This document shows, one piece after another, positions 1-5,555 of a DNA stretch of 6,735 bases. Where the stretch lies: assembly GCA_903839965.1 (NCBI GenBank), contig CAIMEK010000381.1:1-6735 (forward strand). Direction: 5' to 3'. The notes below the pieces were generated by a model. That model saw nothing but the letters and a program-made list of their open reading frames with translations, did no database searches and was not told the origin of the DNA. Source of the stretch: an uncultured Acetobacteraceae bacterium. GTDB taxonomy: Bacteria; Pseudomonadota; Alphaproteobacteria; Acetobacterales; Acetobacteraceae. Position numbers and translations under genes: made by a program. How positions within the stretch are numbered: the first letter of the stretch is position 1; the number at the start of each line of letters is the position of its first letter.

Positions 1-137
1 ACATCCGCCTCGGTCCCACCCTGCCCGCGTTCCTCACGCCCGCCCTGATCGGCGTGCTGGTGGAGCGGTTCGGCATATTGCCGACCACCGAGGCCAAGGC
101 GGACGTCGCCGCGTCGCTGCACCGCCTGGCGGCCTGA
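1..137 (+). CDS. hcp: Hybrid-cluster protein (hydroxylamine reductase), C-terminal end only
   Basis: Only the last 44 codons are visible, in the frame whose first full codon is at 3 and whose TGA is at 135-137. The residues IRLGPTLPAFLTP followed by VLVERFGI match, from memory, the conserved C-terminal segment of the hybrid-cluster protein (Hcp, also called hydroxylamine reductase), which usually reads LGPTLPAFLSPN...VLVENFGI. Hcp is a cytoplasmic Fe-S/oxo protein that acts on NO or hydroxylamine during nitrosative stress; its gene is a common NsrR or FNR target. The catalytic cluster ligands lie upstream of the window, so activity cannot be judged. It faces ric tail to tail, and the nsrR-like regulator follows, which supports the call. 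A strong hairpin terminator follows the stop by 15 nt. The alternative, a carbon-monoxide-dehydrogenase-like relative of Hcp, is less likely given the neighbours. Confidence 0.82.
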   Translation, partial: IRLGPTLPAFLTPALIGVLVERFGILPTTEAKADVAASLHRLAA

Positions 138-152
138 CCGCCGCACCTCCCT

Positions 153-184
153 CGCCGGCAGGCATGCGTGCCTGCCGGCGATTT
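153..184 (+). terminator. Intrinsic terminator after hcp
   Basis: A perfect 12-bp inverted repeat (153-164 with 169-180, arms CGCCGGCAGGCA and TGCCTGCCGGCG) encloses a 4-nt loop and is followed by ATTTT at 181-185. It starts 15 nt after the hcp stop codon. The GC-rich stem and short T run on the + strand fit a Rho-independent terminator for hcp. The T run is short (four T), so termination may be incomplete. Confidence 0.8.
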
Positions 185-199
185 TCGGCCCGTGCGTTT

Positions 200-239
200 G
201 GCGCCTGATCGCTGCCGACAGAGGCAGCGGTCAGGCGCC
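200..239. terminator. Long hairpin between convergent hcp and ric
   Basis: The arms 200-216 and 223-239 pair over about 17 bp with a single G-T wobble at 209/230 and a 6-nt loop (217-222). Neither strand has a T run after the stem. It lies between the tail-to-tail genes hcp and ric, so it may end or stabilise the ric transcript or act as a second barrier for hcp readthrough. The structure is seen directly; the role is inferred. Confidence 0.5.
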
Positions 240-270
240 CGTTCCATGCTTGCCGCAGCCGGCGCCGGTC

Positions 271-299
271 GAGCGCTGCCAGACAAGCAGGAAGCGCTC
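271..299 (-). terminator. Short hairpin just after the ric stop codon
   Basis: A 7-bp perfect inverted repeat (271-277 GAGCGCT with 293-299 AGCGCTC) encloses a 15-nt loop. It begins 13 nt downstream of the ric stop on the minus strand. There is no T run. It may be a weak 3' end structure of the ric mRNA, together with the longer hairpin at 200-239. Confidence 0.3.
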
Positions 300-312
300 T
301 GGCCGACCCGTT

Positions 313-990
313 TCAGCCGGTGAAGCGCGGGAACAGGACGTTGTTCTCGGTGTAAATGTGCTGCATCACATCGTCGACCAGCTTGCGGGCGCCGACGCAT
401 AGCGCGCGCCAGGTCGGGCAGCCGGTTTCCGGCACCGTGAAATCCTGGGCCAGCCGTTCGACCTCGCGCAGGTTGAGGCCGTGGTTGTCGTGCTCGGCCA
501 GCATGACGGAAATCGGCTGCGCGGTCATCGGGTGGCCGCCGCGGCGCATCAGCGGGAACAGGATCTGTTCCTCTTTCTGCATATGGTCCTCGAGCTCGCG
601 CGCCATGGTTTCCAACAGGTCGGCAAGGCCCTTCGGCACGGCGGGGTTGTCGCGGTGCGCGGCTTCGACGCGACGCGCGAGGCGGATGAGTTCGGGCAAT
701 TCGCGGCGATGGGTCGCGTGGTAGCGCGTCTCGATCAGCGCAATCAGGTCCTCGGTGGACTCGGGCAGCCCGACCGGGAGCGCCAGCGCCGCGACGGCGC
801 TGAGTTCGGCTTCCAGATCGGCCACCGGGAGCCCCTTGGCGGAACTGGCCTCGGCCAGCGATACCTTGCCGCCACAGCAGAAATCGAGTTTGCGGCGACG
901 AAAAACGCTGGTGGCCCCGGGCAGCGTGGCGGCGATGTCGGCCAGGCTGCGGGTGGCGAATTTGACTTGCGGCGAAGCAGTGGCACTCAT
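313..990 (-). CDS. ric: Iron-sulfur cluster repair di-iron protein (RIC / YtfE / ScdA)
   Basis: This 225-residue protein belongs to the RIC family (E. coli YtfE, S. aureus ScdA), cytoplasmic di-iron proteins that restore Fe-S clusters damaged by NO or oxidants. Residues about 10-60 form the ScdA_N domain with the motif DFCCGG at 36-41 (Cys38-Cys39). Residues about 85-225 form a hemerythrin-like four-helix domain. His91, His112, His136, Glu140, His167, His211 and Glu215 reproduce the spacing of the known YtfE di-iron ligands exactly, offset by seven residues, so the site looks complete. The start at 990 was chosen because AGGAGA lies 7 nt upstream (998-1003) and MSATA precedes the conserved domain. 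The frame stays open to 1122, but that extension would translate the operator region. ric is divergent from the Rrf2 regulator and convergent with hcp, a typical NO-stress grouping, and is probably repressed through the palindromes at 1068-1121. Confidence 0.93.
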   Translation of the reverse strand: MSATASPQVKFATRSLADIAATLPGATSVFRRRKLDFCCGGKVSLAEASSAKGLPVADLEAELSAVAALALPVGLPESTEDLIALIETRYHATHRRELPELIRLARRVEAAHRDNPAVPKGLADLLETMARELEDHMQKEEQILFPLMRRGGHPMTAQPISVMLAEHDNHGLNLREVERLAQDFTVPETGCPTWRALCVGARKLVDDVMQHIYTENNVLFPRFTG

Positions 991-997
991 GAAGCGG

Positions 998-1003
998 TCT
1001 CCT
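998..1003 (-). promoter_or_regulatory. Ribosome binding site of ric
   Basis: AGGAGA on the minus strand lies 7 nt from the ATG at 988-990. It decides the start of ric against the longer open frame that begins at 1122. Confidence 0.8.
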
Positions 1004-1067
1004 GCCCGGCCCGGCGCGGCTGGCGATGCCCGTCGTTGCGCGGCGGGCTGGCGCGATTGCCCAATAG

Positions 1068-1084
1068 TGGTATTGGCAATACCA
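1068..1084. promoter_or_regulatory. Palindromic operator, site 1 (perfect), likely for the NsrR-type regulator
   Basis: TGGTATTG-G-CAATACCA is a perfect 8+1+8 palindrome in the divergent ric/regulator region. An almost identical copy sits at 1105-1121, with centres 37 bp apart (about 3.5 helical turns). Rrf2 regulators bind as dimers to palindromes near their own promoters, so these are the obvious operators. The sequence differs from the AT-rich NsrR consensus of enterobacteria. Site 1 would cover the transcription start area of ric if the predicted minus-strand promoter is right. Confidence 0.78.
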
Positions 1085-1085
1085 G

Positions 1086-1113
1086 TTACATGCACCCCCG
1101 AATGTGGTATCGT
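1086..1113 (+). promoter_or_regulatory. Candidate sigma-70 promoter of the Rrf2 regulator
   Basis: TTACAT (1086-1091) and TATCGT (1108-1113) are separated by 16 nt. They resemble -35 and -10 hexamers placed about 24 nt before the start codon. The -10 lies inside operator site 2. The match is moderate, and the transcript would have a short leader. Confidence 0.35.
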
Positions 1114-1116
1114 CAA
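1087..1116 (-). promoter_or_regulatory. Candidate promoter of ric
   Basis: On the minus strand TTGACG (1111-1116) is followed after 18 nt by CATGTA (1087-1092), a fair -35/-10 pair. The -35 overlaps operator site 2, and site 1 (1068-1084) would lie directly at the start of transcription. This would leave a leader of about 90 nt before the ric ATG. It is a prediction from sequence only. Confidence 0.35.
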
Positions 1117-1121
1117 TACCA
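1105..1121. promoter_or_regulatory. Palindromic operator, site 2 (one mismatch)
   Basis: TGGTATCG-T-CAATACCA matches site 1 except at the eighth base (C for T) and the spacer base. It ends 16 nt before the regulator start codon. It overlaps the proposed -10 of the regulator (1108-1113) and the proposed -35 of ric (1111-1116), so bound protein could block both promoters and give autoregulation. The repeat is seen directly; the function is inferred. Confidence 0.75.
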
Positions 1122-1137
1122 ATTAAGGGATCGACCC

Positions 1138-1566
1138 ATGCGCGTGCTTGCCTCCACCGACATCGCCCTTCGCATCCTCGTGCTGCTGGCCCGCGCGCCG
1201 ACCGACCGCCCGATGAGCGTCGACACGCTGGCGCGGGAACTCGGCGGATTGTCGAGCAACCACCTGCACAAGATCGTCCAGGACCTGAACGGCCTGGGGG
1301 TGACGCGCACGCTGCGGGGGATGGGCGGGGGCGTCTTGCTGGCGGTGCCGCTGGAACAGGTGCGGCTGGGGACGCTGGTGCGCGCGTTGGAGCGGGAGCA
1401 GGCGCTGGTGGAGTGCTTCCGCGCCGAGGGGTGCACCTGCACGCTGGTCGTGGGGTGTCGCCTGCAGGGCATGCTGGCGGCCGCGCAGGACAGGTTCTAC
1501 GAGAGCCTCAACGCCCACACGCTGGCCGATTGCGTGCCCATCGGCGCCGCGCGGGAACCGGGATAG
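1138..1566 (+). CDS. nsrR: Rrf2-family transcriptional regulator, NsrR type (NO-sensing Fe-S repressor)
   Basis: This 142-residue protein has the standard Rrf2 length. A winged helix-turn-helix spans about residues 3-70 (MSVDTLARELGGLSSNHLHKIV, then a G-rich wing at 60-66). The sensor loop holds Cys93, Cys99, Cys101 and Cys107. Cys93-x7-Cys101-x5-Cys107 has the spacing I recall for B. subtilis NsrR, and TLAD near the C-terminus is typical of NsrR. Asp8 is present; the equivalent residue is a cluster ligand in Streptomyces NsrR. NsrR carries an Fe-S cluster whose nitrosylation releases DNA. The ATG at 1138 was chosen for AAGGGA at 1125-1130 with 7-nt spacing; an in-frame ATG at 1102 would start inside an operator. 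The gene is divergent from ric and shares the two palindromes with it, suggesting autoregulation. IscR or another Rrf2 sensor is possible, but ric and hcp as neighbours favour NsrR. Confidence 0.85.
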   Translation: MRVLASTDIALRILVLLARAPTDRPMSVDTLARELGGLSSNHLHKIVQDLNGLGVTRTLRGMGGGVLLAVPLEQVRLGTLVRALEREQALVECFRAEGCTCTLVVGCRLQGMLAAAQDRFYESLNAHTLADCVPIGAAREPG

Positions 1567-1569
1567 GGG

Positions 1570-2535
1570 TCAGCCCGGCCGCATCAGCGGCTTGAGGCGC
1601 TGTCCCGCGGCGAACTCGGCGAACAGGGCCTGCAGTCCGTCGAGCCCCGTCTCAGCATCCACCAACCGCCGGTAGGCCGCCCTGCCCGCCCGCAGCAGGT
1701 CGCAATTCGCCGCATATTCGGACATGGGAAAATAGAAGCTGCGGATCAGGAAGAAATCCTTCCGGCGGATCGCCTTGTTCTCGCGGATGCTCCAGGCGTC
1801 GCTCTCGCCCAGTTGCACCAGCGCGCCGCGCGGCGCCACCGCTTCCAACGCCAGTTGCCGCGCCGCATCCTTGCCGGCCGCCTCGACCACCAGGGTGAAG
1901 CGCAGCTCTCCGGCCGCCTCCGGCGACAGCACCCTCGCCCCGAACGAGGCCGCCACGCCGGCGCGGTAGGCCCCCGGCTCGACCACCGAAATGGGCCCGA
2001 ACCCCATGCCGCGCAGCACCAGCAGCGCGCCCAGGCCGATCGGCCCGGCACCGGTGATCAGCGCCGGCCCCGGCGCCACCACGCGCAGGGCCTGGCGCAC
2101 GCCGTGCGCGGCGGTGCCGATGGTGTCCAGCTGCAGCGGCGCCAGCGTGTCCTCGATGTCGTCCGGCACTTCCAGCAGGCATCGTTCCGGCACCGCAACT
2201 GCTTCGGCATAGCCGCCGGGGCGCTGCCAGCCGACCAGGTCGGCCTTGGTGCAAAGCTGCATGTCGCCCGAACGGCACTCGGCGCATTCGCCGCAGAAGG
2301 CCGGGATGAACACCACCGCCCGCCGCCCGTGCAGGCGGTGCGCGGGCGCGTCGACCACGCCCATGACCTCGTGCCCCGGTGTCAGCGGCCAGCCCTGCCG
2401 GTAGGGCCGCAGGTCGCTACCGCACAGCGCGCAGGCCCGCACGCGCAGCACCACCTCGCCCGGCCCCGCCACCGGCGCGGCGCGGCTTTCCACCACGATG
2501 CGCCCTTCGCCCTCGAATCGCGCTGCCCGCATCAT
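1570..2535 (-). CDS. Zinc-dependent medium-chain alcohol/polyol dehydrogenase
   Basis: This 321-residue protein is an MDR-superfamily dehydrogenase of the threonine/sorbitol/galactitol-phosphate dehydrogenase type, which oxidises a secondary alcohol with NAD(P). Visible features are the catalytic-zinc Cys38 (ALCGSD) and His55-Glu56 (PGHEVMG). The structural-zinc cysteines are 81, 84, 87 and 95, with classical 3-3-8 spacing. The Rossmann motif GAGPIG is at 162-167, with an acidic residue (Glu186) after strand 2, suggesting NAD preference. DTIGTAAH (137-144) resembles the DPFGNAVH segment of threonine dehydrogenase. The start lies in ATGATG; the first ATG overlaps the permease stop as ATGA, with AGGAG 10 nt upstream (2546-2550). 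The protein is somewhat short for the family (about 340-350). It is the last gene of the operon and probably oxidises the imported sugar, polyol or a derivative. The substrate is unknown. Confidence 0.88.
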   Translation of the reverse strand: MMRAARFEGEGRIVVESRAAPVAGPGEVVLRVRACALCGSDLRPYRQGWPLTPGHEVMGVVDAPAHRLHGRRAVVFIPAFCGECAECRSGDMQLCTKADLVGWQRPGGYAEAVAVPERCLLEVPDDIEDTLAPLQLDTIGTAAHGVRQALRVVAPGPALITGAGPIGLGALLVLRGMGFGPISVVEPGAYRAGVAASFGARVLSPEAAGELRFTLVVEAAGKDAARQLALEAVAPRGALVQLGESDAWSIRENKAIRRKDFFLIRSFYFPMSEYAANCDLLRAGRAAYRRLVDAETGLDGLQALFAEFAAGQRLKPLMRPG

Positions 2536-3347
2536 CCCTTCACCGCTCCTGCCGCCAGGCCGGCCACCAGCCGGCGCTGGATGATCAGCGTCAGTATCAG
2601 CGGAGGCGCGGCGATCACCACCGCCGCCGCCATCAGCGCGCCCCAGTTGGTCACGCCTTCGCCGACGAAGTTGAAGCTTGCCACGATCGCGGTCTTGGTA
2701 TCGAAACCCGACAGCACCAGGGCGAACAGAAAGTAGTTCCACGAGAACACGAAGCACAGGATCGCCGCCACCACGATGCCCGGCGCCGCCACCGGCAGCG
2801 CCACCTTCACCAGCGCCTGCACCGAAGACGCGCCATCGACCTGCGCGCTTTCCACCAGGTCGCGCGGCATCGCCTCGAAATACGGCAGCAGCACCCAGAT
2901 GGCGACCGGCAGCGTGATCACCGCGTGGGTCAGAATCAGCACCAGATGCGAGCCGGTCAGGCCGAGGTCGGAAAACATCAGGAACCAGGGCAGCAGGAAC
3001 AGCGCGCCCGGCGCCATGCGGGCGAACAGGGTGGCCGTGGCGGGCCAGCTCAGCCGGTGCCAGGCCATCGCGAACGAGGCCGGCGCCGCCAGCGCGAGCC
3101 CGAGCAGGGTCGAGCCGCCGGCCACGATCAGGCTGTTCAGCGTGTTCTGGCCGAAATCGGTGCGGCCGAACAACTCGACGAAATTCTCCAGGGTGGGCCG
3201 CACGAACAGATGCGGCGGCAGGGCAGCCACTTCGGTGCGCGGCTTGAACGCCGACAGCAGCACCCACACCACCGGCACCGCCAGCAAGGTCAGCACCAGC
3301 GCCAGCATCACCCGGTCGACCCAGGCGCCGATCCGCCGCCCTACCAT
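2532..3347 (-). CDS. Carbohydrate ABC transporter permease, MalG-like
   Basis: This 271-residue inner-membrane protein belongs to the binding-protein-dependent sugar permeases (CUT1, MalG/UgpE type). About six membrane segments can be read, near residues 13-33, 71-93, 104-126, 134-155, 188-212 and 237-257. The cytoplasmic EAA loop that docks on the ATPase is clear: ESAQVDGASSVQALVKVALP at 166-185. ATG at 3345-3347 overlaps the stop of the upstream permease within ATGGTAG, so translation is probably coupled; no strong Shine-Dalgarno sequence precedes it. The open frame continues upstream to 4175, but that part is the shadow of the other permease. It pairs with the MalF-like protein to form the channel. 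The C-terminus overlaps the dehydrogenase start. Confidence 0.93.
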   Translation of the reverse strand: MVGRRIGAWVDRVMLALVLTLLAVPVVWVLLSAFKPRTEVAALPPHLFVRPTLENFVELFGRTDFGQNTLNSLIVAGGSTLLGLALAAPASFAMAWHRLSWPATATLFARMAPGALFLLPWFLMFSDLGLTGSHLVLILTHAVITLPVAIWVLLPYFEAMPRDLVESAQVDGASSVQALVKVALPVAAPGIVVAAILCFVFSWNYFLFALVLSGFDTKTAIVASFNFVGEGVTNWGALMAAAVVIAAPPLILTLIIQRRLVAGLAAGAVKG

Positions 3348-4264
3348 CGCACGGCCCGCCGGACGCGCGCGAAGGCCAGCGTGGTGCCGAACACCACCGC
3401 CGCGAGTGCCACCATCATCGCCGTCGCGTATCCCATGTCGAAGAACTCGAAGCCGCGGCGGAACGCCAGGATGTTGAGCGTGGTGCTCGCATAGCCCGGG
3501 CCGCCGTTGGTGGTGATGTAGATGATGTCGAAGAAGCGCAGCAGGTCCACGCTGCGCAGCACCGCGGCGGTGACGATGCTCGGCGCCAGCAGCGGCAGGG
3601 TGACGTGGCGGAACCGCGGCCAGCCCGATGCGCCGTCGATCGCCGCCGCCTCGAACAGTTCGCCGGGCAGCGACAGGTAGCCGCCCAGCACGATCAGCGC
3701 CACGAACGGCGCCCATTGCCAGGTGTCGATCGCCGCCACCGTGAAGATCACGGTGTCCGGGTCGGCCAGGAACTGGCGCGGCCCGATGCCGATCGACGCC
3801 AGCAGCCAGTTGGCGATGCCGAAGCTCGGGTCGAGCATGACGATCGCCATCATGCCCACCACCACCGGCGGCAGCATGAACGGCGACACCAGCACGGTGC
3901 GCGCCAGCCCCCGCCCGCGCTGCGTGCGCGCCAGCAGCAGGCCGAGCCAGGTGCCGATCACGAGCTGCAGCCCCAACGACACCAGCCACAGTTCGATGGT
4001 GAGCACGAAGGCGTTGCGCACCAGCGGATCGGCGAACAGGCGCACGTAGTTGCCAAGTCCGACGAAATGCGCCGGCTTGCCGTAGACGAAGTCCTGCAGC
4101 GAGAGCACCAGCGCGTAGGCGAACGGATAGACGATCATGGCCGCCGCGAACAGCATCGCCGGCCAGATCATCCACGCGAAGCCGGGCGGACGACCCCGGT
4201 GCCCGGGCGCACGACGCGCCCGGGCCGGTGTCGCCGCGCTATTGCAGCTTGGCGAGTTCGACAT
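3341..4264 (-). CDS. Carbohydrate ABC transporter permease, MalF-like
   Basis: This 307-residue inner-membrane protein is of the CUT1 MalF/UgpA type. Residues 1-31 are hydrophilic and rich in Arg and Pro. Membrane segments follow near 33-55, 86-112, 123-145, 171-197, 226-252 and 278-298. The EAA loop is EAAAIDGASGWPRFRHVTLP at 205-224, and TTNGGPGYASTTLNI (251-265) is a common signature of this family. The chosen ATG (4262-4264) overlaps the binding-protein gene by 26 nt and has no good Shine-Dalgarno sequence, so it probably depends on translational coupling. The next in-frame ATG (4169-4171) would begin at the first membrane helix and remove the cytoplasmic N-terminus usual in this family. 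A hairpin at 4201-4225 falls in this early coding part and may lower expression relative to the binding protein. Confidence 0.9.
   Translation of the reverse strand: MSNSPSCNSAATPARARRAPGHRGRPPGFAWMIWPAMLFAAAMIVYPFAYALVLSLQDFVYGKPAHFVGLGNYVRLFADPLVRNAFVLTIELWLVSLGLQLVIGTWLGLLLARTQRGRGLARTVLVSPFMLPPVVVGMMAIVMLDPSFGIANWLLASIGIGPRQFLADPDTVIFTVAAIDTWQWAPFVALIVLGGYLSLPGELFEAAAIDGASGWPRFRHVTLPLLAPSIVTAAVLRSVDLLRFFDIIYITTNGGPGYASTTLNILAFRRGFEFFDMGYATAMMVALAAVVFGTTLAFARVRRAVRW
4201..4225 (-). promoter_or_regulatory. Hairpin at the binding-protein / permease junction
   Basis: A perfect 10-bp stem (4201-4210 GCCCGGGCGC with 4216-4225 GCGCCCGGGC) has a 5-nt loop. It starts 14 nt downstream of the binding-protein stop codon and lies within the first codons of the permease. 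There is no T run, so it is not a full terminator. In many ABC operons a structure at this place protects the binding-protein mRNA from 3' decay or slows downstream expression; that role is inferred here. Confidence 0.5.
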
Positions 4265-5555
4265 CGGTCGAGCAGGCCGCGTCCTTCACACTGGCCTGGC
4301 CGAGCACGATCTGCTGGATCGCGCCGCCGATCAGGTCGCGTGCTTCCGGCGCCCGGTCGGTCGGGCTCTGGTAGACGCTGGTGCCGATGCGCGCGATGGT
4401 CACCAGGCTGTCGGCCCAGGCCTGGCGGATCGGCAGTTCCGCCGTCCACGCCTTGAACGCCGCGCCGTTGAACACGGAGGTGCGCGGCGGCGCCACGCCG
4501 GCCTGCACCAGGCGCGCCTCGACCTCAGGACTGGTGGCCCATTGCACGAACATCCAGGCCGCATCCTGCTTCTTCGAATTCGGCGAGACCGAGAGGCCCC
4601 AGCCGATCACGACCGGCTTGTTGATGCCGGTGGCGCGGCCGGGCGGGGACGGCTTCACGCCGAGGTCGTTGGCGCGGTTGGGGAAGCGCATGATGTTGGA
4701 GAATTCGTTGCTGCTCTCATAGGTCATGCCGATGCGACCCTGGCCGAGCAACTCCACCACCTGCGTGAAGGTGTGGTTGAGCGCCCCGGGAGGACCGTAG
4801 TCCTTCAGCAGCTTCGCGTAGGTGTCCAGCCCCGGCAATGTCGCGGCCTGGCACAGGCCGGGCTTGCCGTCCGGCGTGGAGAAACTGCCGCCCAGGTTGT
4901 TGACGAAAGCGGTCAGCGCGTAGTTCAGCACGCCGCGGATGCCGCGGGCGGCCCAGGGCGTGACCATGCCCATGTCATGCGCGGCGGCGCAGGTCTTCAG
5001 CTTCTCCGCCGTCGGCAGCAGGTCCTCGATCGCCATCGGTTCGGGAATGTTGCACTTGGCGAAGATGTCCTTGCGCCAATAGAACAGCGGACCTTCGATG
5101 TTGATCGGCAGCGCCACCATCTTGCCGTTCACCATCTCGCTGTCCATCAGCGCCTTGCTGAAATCGGTCAGATTCAGGTCCGGCATGGTGATGGCGGCGT
5201 TCTTCGCCAGCGGCGTGAGGTCGGCGAACCAGCCGGACTTGTCGTAGACCTGGCCTTCGCGGCTGGCCAACGACATGTAGACGTCGATGTCGGCGCTGCG
5301 CGCCTGCATCAGGGTGGCCAGGCGGGCGCGGAACTGCTCCTCGTTGAAGATCTCCAGCCGCGTCTCGATGCCGGTCTTGGCGCTGAACTCCTTCGCCAGG
5401 TCGCGCATCGCCTGCGACCAGGGATGGTTGTTCAGCAACAGGTTCAGCGTGGTTCCCTTGTGGCTCTGCCAGTCGAAGCCCTGTGCTCCGGCCGTCGGTG
5501 CGCCCATGGCCAGCACGGCCAGGCCGAAGCAGGCGGAAAGCAGGTATTTTCTCAT
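4239..5555 (-). CDS. Periplasmic extracellular solute-binding protein (family 1, sugar type)
   Basis: This 438-residue protein is the substrate-capture subunit of the ABC transporter. Residues 1-24 form a Sec signal peptide: MRK, a hydrophobic stretch to about residue 17, and the signal-peptidase-I site AGA before Gln25. The mature part reads as a family 1 binding protein of the carbohydrate ABC (CUT1) class. It shows an early strand TLNLLLNNHP, a region with PINIEGPLFYWRKDIFAK followed by the usual EDLLPTAEKLK helix, and near the C-terminus KQDAAWMFVQWATSPEV. The start at 5555 is set by AGGAAGGGA at 5562-5570; an upstream in-frame Met (5594) would put 13 polar residues before the signal peptide. 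The gene lies 98 nt after the SDR stop and overlaps the permease start. The ligand is unknown; the enzymes around it suggest a sugar, polyol or sugar acid. Confidence 0.9.
   Translation of the reverse strand: MRKYLLSACFGLAVLAMGAPTAGAQGFDWQSHKGTTLNLLLNNHPWSQAMRDLAKEFSAKTGIETRLEIFNEEQFRARLATLMQARSADIDVYMSLASREGQVYDKSGWFADLTPLAKNAAITMPDLNLTDFSKALMDSEMVNGKMVALPINIEGPLFYWRKDIFAKCNIPEPMAIEDLLPTAEKLKTCAAAHDMGMVTPWAARGIRGVLNYALTAFVNNLGGSFSTPDGKPGLCQAATLPGLDTYAKLLKDYGPPGALNHTFTQVVELLGQGRIGMTYESSNEFSNIMRFPNRANDLGVKPSPPGRATGINKPVVIGWGLSVSPNSKKQDAAWMFVQWATSPEVEARLVQAGVAPPRTSVFNGAAFKAWTAELPIRQAWADSLVTIARIGTSVYQSPTDRAPEARDLIGGAIQQIVLGQASVKDAACSTDVELAKLQ

Noticed and set aside
991..1122. 44-residue N-terminal extension of ric up to an ATG at 1122
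   Set aside because: It would translate through both palindromes, lacks family similarity, and ignores the good AGGAGA site in front of the ATG at 990.
481..1137. Long upstream extension of the Rrf2 regulator on the + strand, including an in-frame ATG at 1102
   Set aside because: The extension is antisense to ric, the ATG at 1102 lies at the edge of operator site 2, and Rrf2 proteins are normally about 140-160 residues, as given by the start at 1138.
1138..1566. IscR instead of NsrR
   Set aside because: No isc or suf genes follow, the cysteine spacing fits NsrR, and the neighbours are ric and hcp.
2536..3267. N-terminal extension of the Zn-dehydrogenase frame
   Set aside because: Low-complexity Arg/Ala/Gly shadow of the MalG-like permease. 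The MDR fold begins at MMRAARFEG with an ATGA overlap.
2379..3494. 371-codon open frame on the + strand opposite the permeases
   Set aside because: It is extremely rich in Arg, Gln and His with no recognisable domain; it is the antisense shadow of two clear membrane proteins.
4169..4171. Alternative start of the MalF-like permease at the second Met
   Set aside because: It would begin directly in the first membrane helix with no ribosome binding site. A 20-30 residue cytoplasmic N-terminus is usual, though this start is not excluded.
5526..5555. Lipoprotein signal (LSAC at residues 6-9) in the binding protein
   Set aside because: Cys9 comes too early, before the hydrophobic core. A normal signal-peptidase-I site AGA-Q at 22-25 follows the core.
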